DNA from: Ruegeria sp. Ofav3-42
GTDB lineage: Bacteria > Pseudomonadota > Alphaproteobacteria > Rhodobacterales > Rhodobacteraceae
Length of the DNA: 64,000 bases
Direction of reading: 5' to 3'
NCBI RefSeq assembly: GCF_022347725.1
Contig: NZ_JAKRGB010000008.1
Location: 144,443 to 208,442, forward strand
Shown here: piece after piece, positions 36,196 through 44,451 of the stretch
Layout: each line of letters begins with the position of its first letter
Position numbering within the stretch: position 1 is the first letter of the stretch
Made by a program: the position numbers and the translations under genes
The notes under the pieces: generated by a model
What the model was told of the DNA's origin: nothing
What the model saw: the letters and a program-made list of their open reading frames with translations, nothing else
Databases searched by the model: none

Positions 36196-38373
36196 ATGAC
36201 CGCTCAGCTCAGCTCAGGTACGGCGGCTTGTCCGGGTTGCATTGCGACACCGGCGGAACCGGCGCGACCCGTACCTGAAGATGTGCAGATTGCCTTGTCT
36301 TTGCCGGGTATCCACTGCTCGGCCTGTATCTCCAATGTCGAACGCGAGCTGAACGCTCATCCGGGGGTCGAGGACGCGCGGGTCAACCTGACGCTGAAAC
36401 GGGCGATGGTCAAAGCCGCGCCGGACATTCGTGCCGTCGACCTGATCCCGGTGCTGGAACACGCGGGCTATGAGGCACATGAACTGGACCCGGGTGCGCT
36501 GTCTGCGACGCAATCGGACAAGGCTGGTCGTGATTTGCTGATGCGGCTGGCGGTGGCCGGGTTCGCCTCGATGAACGTGATGTTGTTGTCAGTTTCGGTC
36601 TGGTCTGGGGCCACTGACGCGACGCGCGATATGTTCCACTGGATCTCGGCTGCTATCGCGCTGCCCGCAATTGCCTTTTCCGCGCAGCCGTTCTTTGCCA
36701 ACGCCTGGAGCGCTTTGCGCGTACGCCGCCTGAACATGGATGTGCCGATCGTATTGGCGATTCTTCTGGCGCTGGTCACATCCCTTTGGGAAACAGCGCT
36801 AAGTGGTAAGCATGCCTATTTCGATGCCGCGCTGACGCTGACCTTCTTCCTGCTGGCTGGTCGTTATCTTGACTATCGTACCCGCGCCGCAGCGCGATCT
36901 GCGGCTGAGGAGCTGACCGCGCTTGAGGTGCCCCGCGCCATTCGTATGGTGAACGGGGTGGAGGAAGAGGTTTCAGTCTCAAACCTCGTCGTCGGTGATC
37001 TGATCCTTGTTCGCCCCGGCGGGCGAATGCCGGTGGATGGTGAGATCGTATCGGGCAAGTCCGAGCTTGACCGATCATTGCTGACCGGGGAAACCCTGCC
37101 GGTCTTTGCCGAGGCGGGGCTTGCAGTCAGCGCAGGCGAGGTCAACCTGACGGGCCCGCTGACGATCAGGACGACGGCTGTTGGTGAAGATACTTCGTTG
37201 CACCGGATGGCTGATCTTGTGGCCATCGCGGAGTCCGGACGTTCACGTTACACCTCTCTGGCGGACAAGGCAGCCAAGCTTTATGCCCCGGGGGTTCATA
37301 TCCTGTCTGCCCTCAGCTTTCTGGGTTGGTACATTTACTCCGGTGACATCCGCACCGCGCTGAACATCGCGGCCGCGGTTCTGATCATCACTTGCCCCTG
37401 TGCATTGGGCTTAGCTGTGCCTGCAGTGACTACGGCAGCTTCGGGGCGGTTGTTTCGTAAGGGGATGCTGATAAAACATACCACCGCGTTGGAGCGTCTT
37501 GCCGAAGTCGATACGGTCGTTTTCGACAAGACCGGAACGCTTACATCCGGTGCGCCGGAACTGACCAATCTGGGCGATCATTCCCGCACCAACCTTGAGG
37601 TGGCATCGGCACTGGCCGAGGCGTCATCGCATCCGTTGTCCGTGTCCCTTGCCAAATCGGCCAGGGATGCAGGGATCAAACCGGCCAGGGTGGAAGCGGT
37701 GGTCGAGGTTCCGGGGTATGGCACTGAAGGCACCTACCATGGCAAACGCGTTCGCCTTGGGCGCGCGGGATGGACCGGAGGCGCCGAGGGCGATCAGACA
37801 GCAGCTTGGTTGGCCATTGCAGATCAGGCGCCGGTTTCATTCCTGTTCTCTGATGCTTTGCGTCCGGGCGCGGCTGAGGCTGTGCGGGCGTTCCGTGACG
37901 CGGGTAAGGATGTCATTCTGATCTCGGGCGATACGCGAGGCGCGGTTCAATCGCTGGCCAAAAAGCTTGGGATAGACACATGGATTTCCGAAGCGCTGCC
38001 GCACGATAAAGCCGCGCGCGTGCAGGACCTCAGCGAACAGGGCCGCCATGTTCTTATGGTTGGCGACGGGTTGAACGATACGGCGGCGCTTGCGGCGGCG
38101 CATGTGTCGATCTCGCCCGCTTCTGCACTGGATGCCGCGCGGGTGGCGTCGGATATCGTCCTGCTGGGCAACGATCTGTCCCCGATTGCCGATGCGTGTG
38201 ACACTGCAGTCAAGGCGACCAAAAGGATTCGCGAGAACTTCCGTATTGCCACCGTTTACAATATCATTGCGGTACCCTTGGCCGTGGCCGGACTCGCCAC
38301 CCCGTTGATTGCGGCGCTGGCGATGTCAACCTCGTCCATCACTGTGTCCCTGAACGCCCTACGCCTGAGGTAG
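36196..38373 (+). CDS. ccoI: copper-translocating P1B-type ATPase for cbb3 assembly
   Basis: A 725-residue FixI/CcoI-type ATPase. An N-terminal CPGC and a heavy-metal domain GIHCSACISNVE are followed by the membrane CPC motif (TCPCALGLA), the phosphorylation site DKTGTLTS and the hinge GDGLNDTAAL. It exports copper for CuB insertion into CcoN. It sits 3 bases after ccoH. Confidence 0.95.
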   Translation: MTAQLSSGTAACPGCIATPAEPARPVPEDVQIALSLPGIHCSACISNVERELNAHPGVEDARVNLTLKRAMVKAAPDIRAVDLIPVLEHAGYEAHELDPGALSATQSDKAGRDLLMRLAVAGFASMNVMLLSVSVWSGATDATRDMFHWISAAIALPAIAFSAQPFFANAWSALRVRRLNMDVPIVLAILLALVTSLWETALSGKHAYFDAALTLTFFLLAGRYLDYRTRAAARSAAEELTALEVPRAIRMVNGVEEEVSVSNLVVGDLILVRPGGRMPVDGEIVSGKSELDRSLLTGETLPVFAEAGLAVSAGEVNLTGPLTIRTTAVGEDTSLHRMADLVAIAESGRSRYTSLADKAAKLYAPGVHILSALSFLGWYIYSGDIRTALNIAAAVLIITCPCALGLAVPAVTTAASGRLFRKGMLIKHTTALERLAEVDTVVFDKTGTLTSGAPELTNLGDHSRTNLEVASALAEASSHPLSVSLAKSARDAGIKPARVEAVVEVPGYGTEGTYHGKRVRLGRAGWTGGAEGDQTAAWLAIADQAPVSFLFSDALRPGAAEAVRAFRDAGKDVILISGDTRGAVQSLAKKLGIDTWISEALPHDKAARVQDLSEQGRHVLMVGDGLNDTAALAAAHVSISPASALDAARVASDIVLLGNDLSPIADACDTAVKATKRIRENFRIATVYNIIAVPLAVAGLATPLIAALAMSTSSITVSLNALRLR

Positions 38374-38378
38374 CTGAT

Positions 38379-38537
38379 ATGGAAGTTCTGGCCTATCTCA
38401 TACCGATTTCCCTTTTTTTGGGCGGGGTTGGCCTTGTGGCGTTCGTCTACACGGTTCGGTCGAACCAGTATGAGGACCCCGAGGGCGATGCGCGCCGCAT
38501 CCTGAGCGATGAATGGGACGACAAGCCTAAGCCGTGA
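38379..38537 (+). CDS. ccoS: cbb3 oxidase maturation protein CcoS
   Basis: A 52-residue protein, not long enough to stand out by size. It starts MEVLAYLIPISLFLGGVGLV, continues with a YTVRSNQYEDPEGDARRIL segment and ends DDKPKP. This is the standard CcoS layout: one membrane helix and a short acidic cytoplasmic tail. It follows ccoI by 5 bases, completing ccoGHIS. Confidence 0.94.
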   Translation: MEVLAYLIPISLFLGGVGLVAFVYTVRSNQYEDPEGDARRILSDEWDDKPKP

Positions 38538-38605
38538 CCGCTCTTGAAATTGCCGCAATGCCCGGTTATGTCCGCCCTATCCGCTAGCAGAGAGAACAAA
38601 GCCAA

Positions 38606-38803
38606 ATGGCAACTATGAATCCGATCCAGTTTATTCAGCAAGTCCGTGCCGAAGTATCGAAGGTCGTCTGGCCGACCCGGCGCGAGGTTCTGCTGACCAC
38701 GGTCATGGTGTTCATCATGGCGGCGTTGACCGCTGTGTTCTTTGCGCTGGTCGATCTGGGCATTCGCGGCGGCCTGCAGCTGATCCTGGGTGCATTCGGC
38801 TAA
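38606..38803 (+). CDS. secE: preprotein translocase subunit SecE
   Basis: A 65-residue SecE of the short type with one membrane helix. The conserved amphipathic segment is QFIQQVRAEVSKVVWPTRREVL, then LTTVMVFIMAALTAVFFALVD. Part of the SecYEG channel. It starts the secE-nusG-rpl-rpo cluster, 68 bases after ccoS. The tRNA-Trp gene often found before secE was not seen. Confidence 0.95.
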   Translation: MATMNPIQFIQQVRAEVSKVVWPTRREVLLTTVMVFIMAALTAVFFALVDLGIRGGLQLILGAFG

Positions 38804-38892
38804 GTCGGTCAGGGCGGGGCGGAAACGCCACTGCCCTCTTGCACAGCGCGCGATGTCAGAGTAGTTGACACGGTACTATTCGGAACGGGCGT

Positions 38893-38921
38893 GCGGCGAT
38901 TCGGGCTGCGCGCCGCTTTTT
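38893..38921 (+). terminator. terminator-like hairpin between secE and nusG
   Basis: GCGGCG (38893-38898) and CGCCGC (38911-38916) can pair, followed by TTTTT. It lies in the 201-base secE-nusG gap, so nusG may have its own promoter or depend on read-through. Stem is short. Confidence 0.45.
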
Positions 38922-39004
38922 ATTCCGGATAGCGTGATAGGATTTCAATGACGGATGTGTCCGGCTAACAGGATGCTCCGAAGGCAAACAAGGACGACAG
39001 GTTC

Positions 39005-39538
39005 ATGGCGAAACGGTGGTACTCGGTCAGCGTTCTTTCGAACTTCGAAAAGAAGATCGCAGAGCAGATCCGCACGTCCGTGGCCGAGCAGGGCCTTGAG
39101 GACGACATCGACGAAGTGCTGGTGCCCACCGAAGAGGTGATCGAAGTACGCCGCGGCAAGAAAGTCACGACCGAGCGTCGTTTCATGCCGGGCTACGTTC
39201 TGGTGCACATGGAAATGTCGGATCAGGGTTATCACCTGATCAACTCGATCAACCGCGTCACCGGCTTCCTGGGCCCTCAGGGGCGCCCGATGCCGATGCG
39301 CGACGCCGAGGTGAACCAGATCCTCAACCGCGTTCAGGAAGGTGAAGAAGCGCCCAAGCTGATGATCTCCTTCGAGGTGGGCGAGAAGGTCAAGGTCAAC
39401 GATGGTCCGTTCGAGGATTTCGACGGCATGGTCGAAGGCGTGGACGACGAGAACCAGAAGCTGAAGGTCTCGGTTTCGATCTTTGGCCGGGAAACCCCGG
39501 TCGAGTTGGACTTCACACAGGTTACGAAGCAAAGCTAA
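39005..39538 (+). CDS. nusG: transcription termination/antitermination factor NusG
   Basis: A 177-residue NusG. The NGN domain is present ([20 protein letters not shown] ... [18 protein letters not shown] ... VTGFLG) and the KOW domain follows ([39 protein letters not shown]). It binds RNA polymerase and links transcription to translation and Rho. A clear terminator follows, so nusG and rplK are separate transcripts here. A partial second copy of its 3' region lies 1.6 kb downstream. Confidence 0.97.
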   Translation: MAKRWYSVSVLSNFEKKIAEQIRTSVAEQGLEDDIDEVLVPTEEVIEVRRGKKVTTERRFMPGYVLVHMEMSDQGYHLINSINRVTGFLGPQGRPMPMRDAEVNQILNRVQEGEEAPKLMISFEVGEKVKVNDGPFEDFDGMVEGVDDENQKLKVSVSIFGRETPVELDFTQVTKQS

Positions 39539-39562
39539 ACGGCTTTGAGGTGAATTTTGAAG

Positions 39563-39596
39563 CGCCGCGATGCATTAAGCACCGCGGCGTTTTTTG
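39563..39596 (+). terminator. terminator after nusG
   Basis: CGCCGCG (39563-39569) pairs with CGCGGCG (39583-39589), followed by TTTTTT. It separates nusG from the opposite-strand gene and, further on, from rplK. Confidence 0.85.
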
Positions 39597-39625
39597 TTTC
39601 AGTTTTGCCGATTTAATGTATCGAC

Positions 39626-40861
39626 CTATTGCGTCTGGACCATAGCCGCTCGCAAGAGTTGCGGACGATCCGACTGAGACGGCAAGAAGACTGCTTCCGA
39701 TCCGGCATCCAGCGCAGAAAGGCTGGCGTCGTACCACTGCATCGCAAGATCGCGGCGTTCCTGCACACCGAAACCTTCACGCAGGTGGTGCCCAATCAGC
39801 TCTCCATAGGCGGGCTCGCCCATTGCGACCAGCATCAGAGCAGAGCCAACAGCGGCATCCATGTTGTCCTCACGGTAGCCTATTGCCAGGCAGACCTTGC
39901 TCGTTGCCGCAAGGTCTTCGGGGCTGAGTCCGGAATCCAACGCAAGCTTGCGCATCTGAGTTTCCGCGTCTGTTTTCGAACTTAGAGGCAGTTTGACAAC
40001 CTGCGGTGCCAGCATTTCACCAAACCCGTCGCACTGAGTTGCTATCTGGTCTGGTGTAAGCCCCTGAATATCCTGCATCAGGTCCTCACCACGCGCCATC
40101 GCATAGCTGCGGGCGAGGCAGAATTGTTCGCTAAGCGCAAACTCAGGATCGGACATGTTTGCCAATGTCGTGTAACCGCCATTGGTCGACGTTTGCAGCA
40201 TAACTGCGCTGCATCGATTGGCGAGCGACGGACCCGTGGTTCCGCCAGAGAATAGGGTCGGCAGGGTAGCGGATGGTGCTTCTGCAACGTCCGTCGCGGG
40301 TTCGATCTCTTGGGAGGTCTCAACCGGGGAGGTTTCGACCGGTGCGGCCACTGCCGGGGGCTGCGGAGCGGCCGCCAGAGCGGTGCCGCTGTGTATTTGT
40401 TGACGGTATGCCATCAAAAGCGGCTGGCCTGCGAGTTGAGTTGAAGCCTGACCTCCGCTGGTTGCCCAATAGTATGCCTGCATCAGAAAGTCGCGCTGAT
40501 AGGGCTGAAAATCATAGCCATTTATTGGGTAACCCATTGAAACCTGGTAGCGTTCGATCGCTGCCCGGGTGCCGCGGCCGACCTGGCCATCGACCCTTCC
40601 GGCATTGTAACCGAAATAGTTGAGTGCGGTCTGGGTTTGTGCACCTTGTGTGGTCGACGGTATTCCCGGACGATAGGTCCGAGTTGATCGCGTTGTACTC
40701 TGGGTTCTTTTCCTCTGCTGGTCCTTGCCAATCGTGTAACCTAAGACCCCACCTACGACAGCACCGCCGATGAAGTCACCTGCGTCGGCCCGCGCGATCT
40801 GAGGAACGGTTGCAGCAAAGGACAGCGCGATGCTGAGCGTGGCTATCCAACGAATAAACAT
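39626..40861 (-). CDS. secreted peptidoglycan-binding-domain protein
   Basis: A 411-residue protein with a signal peptide (IRWIATLSIALSFAATVPQIARA). A glycine-zipper stretch follows (GDFIGGAVVGGVLGYTIG), then a Lys/Arg/Thr-rich linker and a peptidoglycan-binding type 1 domain at about residues 75-110 (TQTALNYFGYNAGRVDGQVGRGTRAAIERYQ). The remaining 270 residues have no recognised fold; this long tail contains four cysteines, and it is alpha-helical in style. It probably acts at the cell wall or outer membrane. It sits between nusG and rplK, an uncommon place, on the opposite strand, and is flanked on its far side by a nusG-like relic. Confidence 0.75.
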   Translation of the reverse strand: MFIRWIATLSIALSFAATVPQIARADAGDFIGGAVVGGVLGYTIGKDQQRKRTQSTTRSTRTYRPGIPSTTQGAQTQTALNYFGYNAGRVDGQVGRGTRAAIERYQVSMGYPINGYDFQPYQRDFLMQAYYWATSGGQASTQLAGQPLLMAYRQQIHSGTALAAAPQPPAVAAPVETSPVETSQEIEPATDVAEAPSATLPTLFSGGTTGPSLANRCSAVMLQTSTNGGYTTLANMSDPEFALSEQFCLARSYAMARGEDLMQDIQGLTPDQIATQCDGFGEMLAPQVVKLPLSSKTDAETQMRKLALDSGLSPEDLAATSKVCLAIGYREDNMDAAVGSALMLVAMGEPAYGELIGHHLREGFGVQERRDLAMQWYDASLSALDAGSEAVFLPSQSDRPQLLRAAMVQTQ

Positions 40862-41027
40862 AACTTACCTCCAAAACAAAACGCCTGAATTCTGGAAGTA
40901 TAGCACATTCATCGCACAACGCGGACGTAGACGTGGCCGCGAAGCTTGAATCATGGTCTCCTGGCGGTTTATTCGCAGACTCCTTCCAACTCCGAGTTGC
41001 GAGAGAGAAAATTACCATGGCGCGCTC

Positions 41028-41073
41028 GATGACATGGTCGGCGGCTTGGAAGGCGAGAGCCAGAAACTGAAGG
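41028..41073 (+). pseudogene. relic of the nusG 3' region
   Basis: These 46 bases match nusG positions 39422-39467 at 37 of 46 bases without gaps, in the same orientation. In the corresponding frame they read DDMVGGLEGESQKLK where NusG has [15 protein letters not shown] (KOW domain). The similarity fades on both sides and a stop follows soon, so this is a decayed fragment. It lies just before the tandem lipoprotein-type genes, 1.6 kb downstream of nusG. Confidence 0.55.
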
Positions 41074-41109
41074 ACGGGTTACTTCAATGGCGATGAAAGT
41101 GCCTGGCAG

Positions 41110-41874
41110 TTACGGCCTACCGGGAATCAGTTCTTGTTGTTGAAGAACTGTCAGAATATCGAGAATCGTAGACGGGCTGACATCAACAGACCCGTCCAGA
41201 AAAACACCAAAACCGCCCTCTCCGATCTCGCGCGGGCCGCCTTTTTCATAAACCGGATCGAGTGACGCAAGTTCTGCCGGCAATTCCGGGCATAAAGGGG
41301 TTTCTTTGAGCACAAGATCCACGGCAGCCAGCATAAGCTCTTTTACAGACTCGAGTGTGTCGTCTTCTAAGACCTGTTCTCGCTGCACTTCTGGCGCCGT
41401 AAGCGTTAGGTCGATTAGCTTGATGTAGGCACAGTTATCGCGCAGTTCGACGGTCGCCTCGGTGGACATATTCGCCAATATTGCATTCTTTTCTTCGCCC
41501 CGTTGAAAGTTGCGTTCGCCGGTGCGGCTGCATTCGAAGATCGCAATGGTTACTTCGCCGTTTAAATCAATCGCATCGTCCTTGGCCCCAAAGCTCAGGT
41601 CATCAAGCCTGACTTGCAGACCGCAATTGTCGACTATCGCGTTGTTAGCCAGTCTTTCCGGCACAATTTTCTGTATTTCCCGGAGATCGAGCAACGCCCC
41701 AACCCCGATCCGTGTAGTGGCAACGGCAGACAGGTTCAGATTTAACGTGTAGGGCAACTCCGTCTCGCGAACCGGCAAAGTCGCGTCAATGACAAAGTCC
41801 ACCTGTTGCGCGTAAGGGGCTCGGGCACCCAGAACGGCTGCCATTAAGACCGGGATAATTAACCAAAGTCTCAT
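41110..41874 (-). CDS. secreted protein, paralogue of its upstream neighbour
   Basis: A 254-residue protein with a signal peptide (MRLWLIIPVLMAAVLGARAPYA). Its C-terminal half shares a motif with the neighbouring gene: ASLDPVYEKGGPREIGEGGF here against SVLDPIYESGGTREIAPGGM there, followed by a helix (VDVSPSTILDILTVL and ADVSAETIVKVLGAL). Both proteins thus come from one ancient duplication. Its start overlaps the neighbour's stop by 4 bases, so the pair is translationally coupled. No catalytic residues recognised. Confidence 0.65.
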   Translation of the reverse strand: MRLWLIIPVLMAAVLGARAPYAQQVDFVIDATLPVRETELPYTLNLNLSAVATTRIGVGALLDLREIQKIVPERLANNAIVDNCGLQVRLDDLSFGAKDDAIDLNGEVTIAIFECSRTGERNFQRGEEKNAILANMSTEATVELRDNCAYIKLIDLTLTAPEVQREQVLEDDTLESVKELMLAAVDLVLKETPLCPELPAELASLDPVYEKGGPREIGEGGFGVFLDGSVDVSPSTILDILTVLQQQELIPGRP

Positions 41875-42731
41875 TCAGCAAACTCCAATACGCCAAGCTC
41901 CTTAAGCGCTCCGAGGACTTTGACAATCGTCTCCGCGCTGACATCAGCCGATCCGACAACAGCAGCTCCCATCCCGCCGGGAGCGATCTCGCGGGTGCCA
42001 CCGGACTCATAAATCGGGTCGAGCACACTGAATTCTTCGGGCAATGGTGGACAGACCGGGTGACTGGCCAAAAACTCTCCACCTTTTTCCAGTACGGCCT
42101 CGTTGATGCGATTGGTCAGGCCGAAGAGATTGCTGACGCCTCCGATGAAACCGCGCGGGCTAAGGTCAACACTCTCGATACTGAATGTAAGGCACTGGCC
42201 CTCGACTTTCGCTTTGGCGACTGCAACGGCATCGACGGTTGCCCCGAAGTAACGAAATCCAGGTTCTTCCTGTCGGGTACACCTCGTAAACTGTGCACGA
42301 GCTGATCCCTCGACCTTTACCGTGTCGTCTATAGCGGTGACGTCTCGGACCTCGAGATAAATCTGGCGTTTGCAGCTTTCTTCCAAGGGACCTGTCAGTA
42401 TCTGCGGTGCTTTTTCCTGCAAGCCGCGCAAGTCCATGAAGGCCCGCAATCGCAAGCGGGTGGGGCTGGATTCCTCAAGGCCGCCATAGACAGTAAAGGG
42501 AACGGGGATATCGCGCAGAGGAACTTCTTTCGTCAGTTTGATCTGAAACCGGCCAGCATAAGTTGCGGGATCAATTCCGGTCGCTGCGGACGAAGAAGCA
42601 CTGCTGGAAACGTCTGTTTGGGACGCCGTATCGGGCACCGTGTCCTGATCCTGAGCCTTGCTGCCACATCCGGGCAGCAAAGCAAAAAAAATACCGATAA
42701 GTAGTCCCTTGTTCAGTCGAGATGATGCCAT
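41871..42731 (-). CDS. lipoprotein of unknown function, first of a tandem paralogous pair
   Basis: A 286-residue protein with a lipobox-like signal (LLIGIFFALLPGCGSKA), so probably anchored in a membrane by a lipidated cysteine at residue 22. A Ser/Ala-rich linker (SSSASSSAATG) follows, then two domain halves. The last 60 residues align with the neighbour at LDPIYESGGTREIAPGG. Cysteines in ESCKRQIYLEV and TRCTRQEE correspond to DNCGLQVRLDD and FECSRTGE of the neighbour. Divergent from rplK. Function unknown. Confidence 0.65.
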   Translation of the reverse strand: MASSRLNKGLLIGIFFALLPGCGSKAQDQDTVPDTASQTDVSSSASSSAATGIDPATYAGRFQIKLTKEVPLRDIPVPFTVYGGLEESSPTRLRLRAFMDLRGLQEKAPQILTGPLEESCKRQIYLEVRDVTAIDDTVKVEGSARAQFTRCTRQEEPGFRYFGATVDAVAVAKAKVEGQCLTFSIESVDLSPRGFIGGVSNLFGLTNRINEAVLEKGGEFLASHPVCPPLPEEFSVLDPIYESGGTREIAPGGMGAAVVGSADVSAETIVKVLGALKELGVLEFAE

Positions 42732-43042
42732 CCCTGACCACCTCTTTTATGACCAAGTTTTGACAAGATACCCGCCTGCGCCTCGTAAGCAACTTATGTA
42801 TTCAAATAAATTGTTCTGTCCTGCAATTCTAAACAGCTACTGTGATCTGATAAGGGTGCAATCAGGCGATTGAGAATAGGGTGTCAGCCACTTGCCAACC
42901 CCTGCGTTCCACTGTACATGCCGCCTCTATCGTCTTCGGGCGAGATTCTCTCGTGGGAGGTTGCTGGGATCGCGATCCCGGATCGGACCACGCAACATAA
43001 ACCGGGTGGAACGCGTTTCACCTACGTTGAAAGGAAAACCAA
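42732..43042 (+). promoter_or_regulatory. leader region of rplK-rplA
   Basis: The 311 bases between the divergent lipoprotein gene and rplK hold no gene. They contain a perfect 14-base palindrome GGGATCGCGATCCC (42966-42979) and an AAAGGAAA ribosome site before rplK. The transcription start of rplKA must lie here, because nusG ends in a terminator. A leader binding site for ribosomal protein L1 is expected from other bacteria but was not identified with confidence. Confidence 0.5.
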
Positions 43043-43492
43043 ATGGCTAAGAAGCTTGCTGGTACAATGAAGCTGCAGGTTCCTGCAGGTCAGGCGAACC
43101 CGTCTCCGCCAGTTGGTCCGGCGCTGGGTCAGCGCGGCATCAACATCATGGAATTCTGCAAGGCGTTCAACGCCAAAACCGCAGACATGGAGCCCGGCGC
43201 GCCGTGCCCGACCGTGATCACCTATTATCAGGACAAGTCCTTCACCATGGACATTAAGACGCCGCCCGCGTCTTACTACCTGAAGAAAGCAGCTGGTCTG
43301 AAGCCGGTCGGCAAGCGTAACCGCCCTCGTGGCGCGGAAAACCCTGGTCGTGAGACCGTGGCAACCGTGACCTCGAAGCAGGTTCGCGAAATCGCCGAAG
43401 CCAAAATGAAAGATCTGAACGCCAACGACGTCGAAGGCGCAATGCAGATCATCCTGGGCTCGGCCCGCTCTATGGGCATCGAGGTGAAGTAA
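43043..43492 (+). CDS. rplK: 50S ribosomal protein L11
   Basis: A 149-residue L11 of the stalk base. It starts [42 protein letters not shown] and ends with the 23S rRNA-binding C-terminal domain ([36 protein letters not shown]). Length matches the family. It is followed by rplA after one base. Confidence 0.98.
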   Translation: MAKKLAGTMKLQVPAGQANPSPPVGPALGQRGINIMEFCKAFNAKTADMEPGAPCPTVITYYQDKSFTMDIKTPPASYYLKKAAGLKPVGKRNRPRGAENPGRETVATVTSKQVREIAEAKMKDLNANDVEGAMQIILGSARSMGIEVK

Positions 43493-43493
43493 G

Positions 43494-44192
43494 ATGGCAA
43501 AACTCGGTAAACGTACCCGCGCTGCGCGCGAAGCTTTCGCTGGCAAGGAAAACCTGTCGGTCGAAGAAGCAGTTGCCCTGGTGAAAGCCAACGCAACCTC
43601 GAAATTCGACGAGACCATCGAAATCGCTCTGAACCTGGGCGTTGACACCCGCCACGCCGACCAGATGGTTCGCGGCGTCGTCGGCCTGCCGAACGGCACC
43701 GGTAAAGCGATGCGCGTTGCTGTGTTCGCGCGTGGCCCCAAGGCTGACGAAGCGAAAGAAGCAGGCGCAGATATCGTTGGCGCAGAAGACCTGATGGAAA
43801 CCATTCAGGGCGGCACCATCGAATTCGATCGCTGCATCGCGACCCCGGACATGATGCCGATCGTCGGTCGTCTGGGTAAGGTTCTGGGCCCTCGCAACCT
43901 GATGCCGAACCCCAAAGTTGGCACCGTGACCATGGACGTGAAAGCGGCCGTGGAAGCAGCCAAAGGCGGTGAAGTTCAGTTCAAAGCAGAAAAAGGCGGC
44001 GTTGTGCACGCTGGCGTTGGCAAAGCGTCGTTCGACGAAGCCAAGCTGGCCGAAAACGTCCGCGCTTTCGTCTCGGCTGTGGCCAAGGCCAAGCCGTCGG
44101 GTGCCAAAGGCACCTACATGAAGAAAATCGCGCTGAGCTCGACCATGGGCCCTGGCGTGACTCTGGATGTGGCTGCTGCTGCGGGCGAATAA
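43494..44192 (+). CDS. rplA: 50S ribosomal protein L1
   Basis: A 232-residue L1 with the family signature [19 protein letters not shown] near residues 122-140 and the usual N-terminal [20 protein letters not shown]. It ends [10 protein letters not shown], and the final 28 codons recur 2.15 kb downstream. It is followed by a hairpin terminator at 44220-44252, so it is not continuous with rplJL here, unlike the common rplKAJL-rpoBC order. Confidence 0.98.
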   Translation: MAKLGKRTRAAREAFAGKENLSVEEAVALVKANATSKFDETIEIALNLGVDTRHADQMVRGVVGLPNGTGKAMRVAVFARGPKADEAKEAGADIVGAEDLMETIQGGTIEFDRCIATPDMMPIVGRLGKVLGPRNLMPNPKVGTVTMDVKAAVEAAKGGEVQFKAEKGGVVHAGVGKASFDEAKLAENVRAFVSAVAKAKPSGAKGTYMKKIALSSTMGPGVTLDVAAAAGE

Positions 44193-44219
44193 GCCCTAGC
44201 GTTCAGATTTGATGAATTG

Positions 44220-44252
44220 ATCCCGGGTGGTGTGAACTGCCTGGGATTTTCT
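44220..44252 (+). terminator. terminator after rplA
   Basis: ATCCCGGG (44220-44227) pairs with CCTGGGAT (44240-44247), with one G-T pair, followed by TTTTCT. A similar hairpin stands after the rplA relic at 46374-46407, so the two ends were duplicated together. Confidence 0.75.
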
Positions 44253-44451
44253 ATTTGAAATGAAAGGTTTCAGCCAATCGCGTTTTGCATTCAAAAAACC
44301 TCGGAGCCAGGTTTGGGCTTGCACGCGGTGTACATTGCGAAATGTGCATAACAGCGAAGAATATCATGCAAATTTGATTGAGAAGGCGATTTGTGCTAAT
44401 TACGATTTGTTTAACATAATAACGAGTAAGTTAGTTTCCGTGGGGGGGATT

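Noticed and set aside
38865..38887. TTGACA at 38865 as a nusG promoter
   Set aside because: No acceptable -10 hexamer at 16-18 bases downstream.
41110..42731. Transposase or integrase remnants near the rpl inserts
   Set aside because: No DDE, serine or tyrosine recombinase motifs and no terminal inverted repeats or short target duplications were found at any insert edge.
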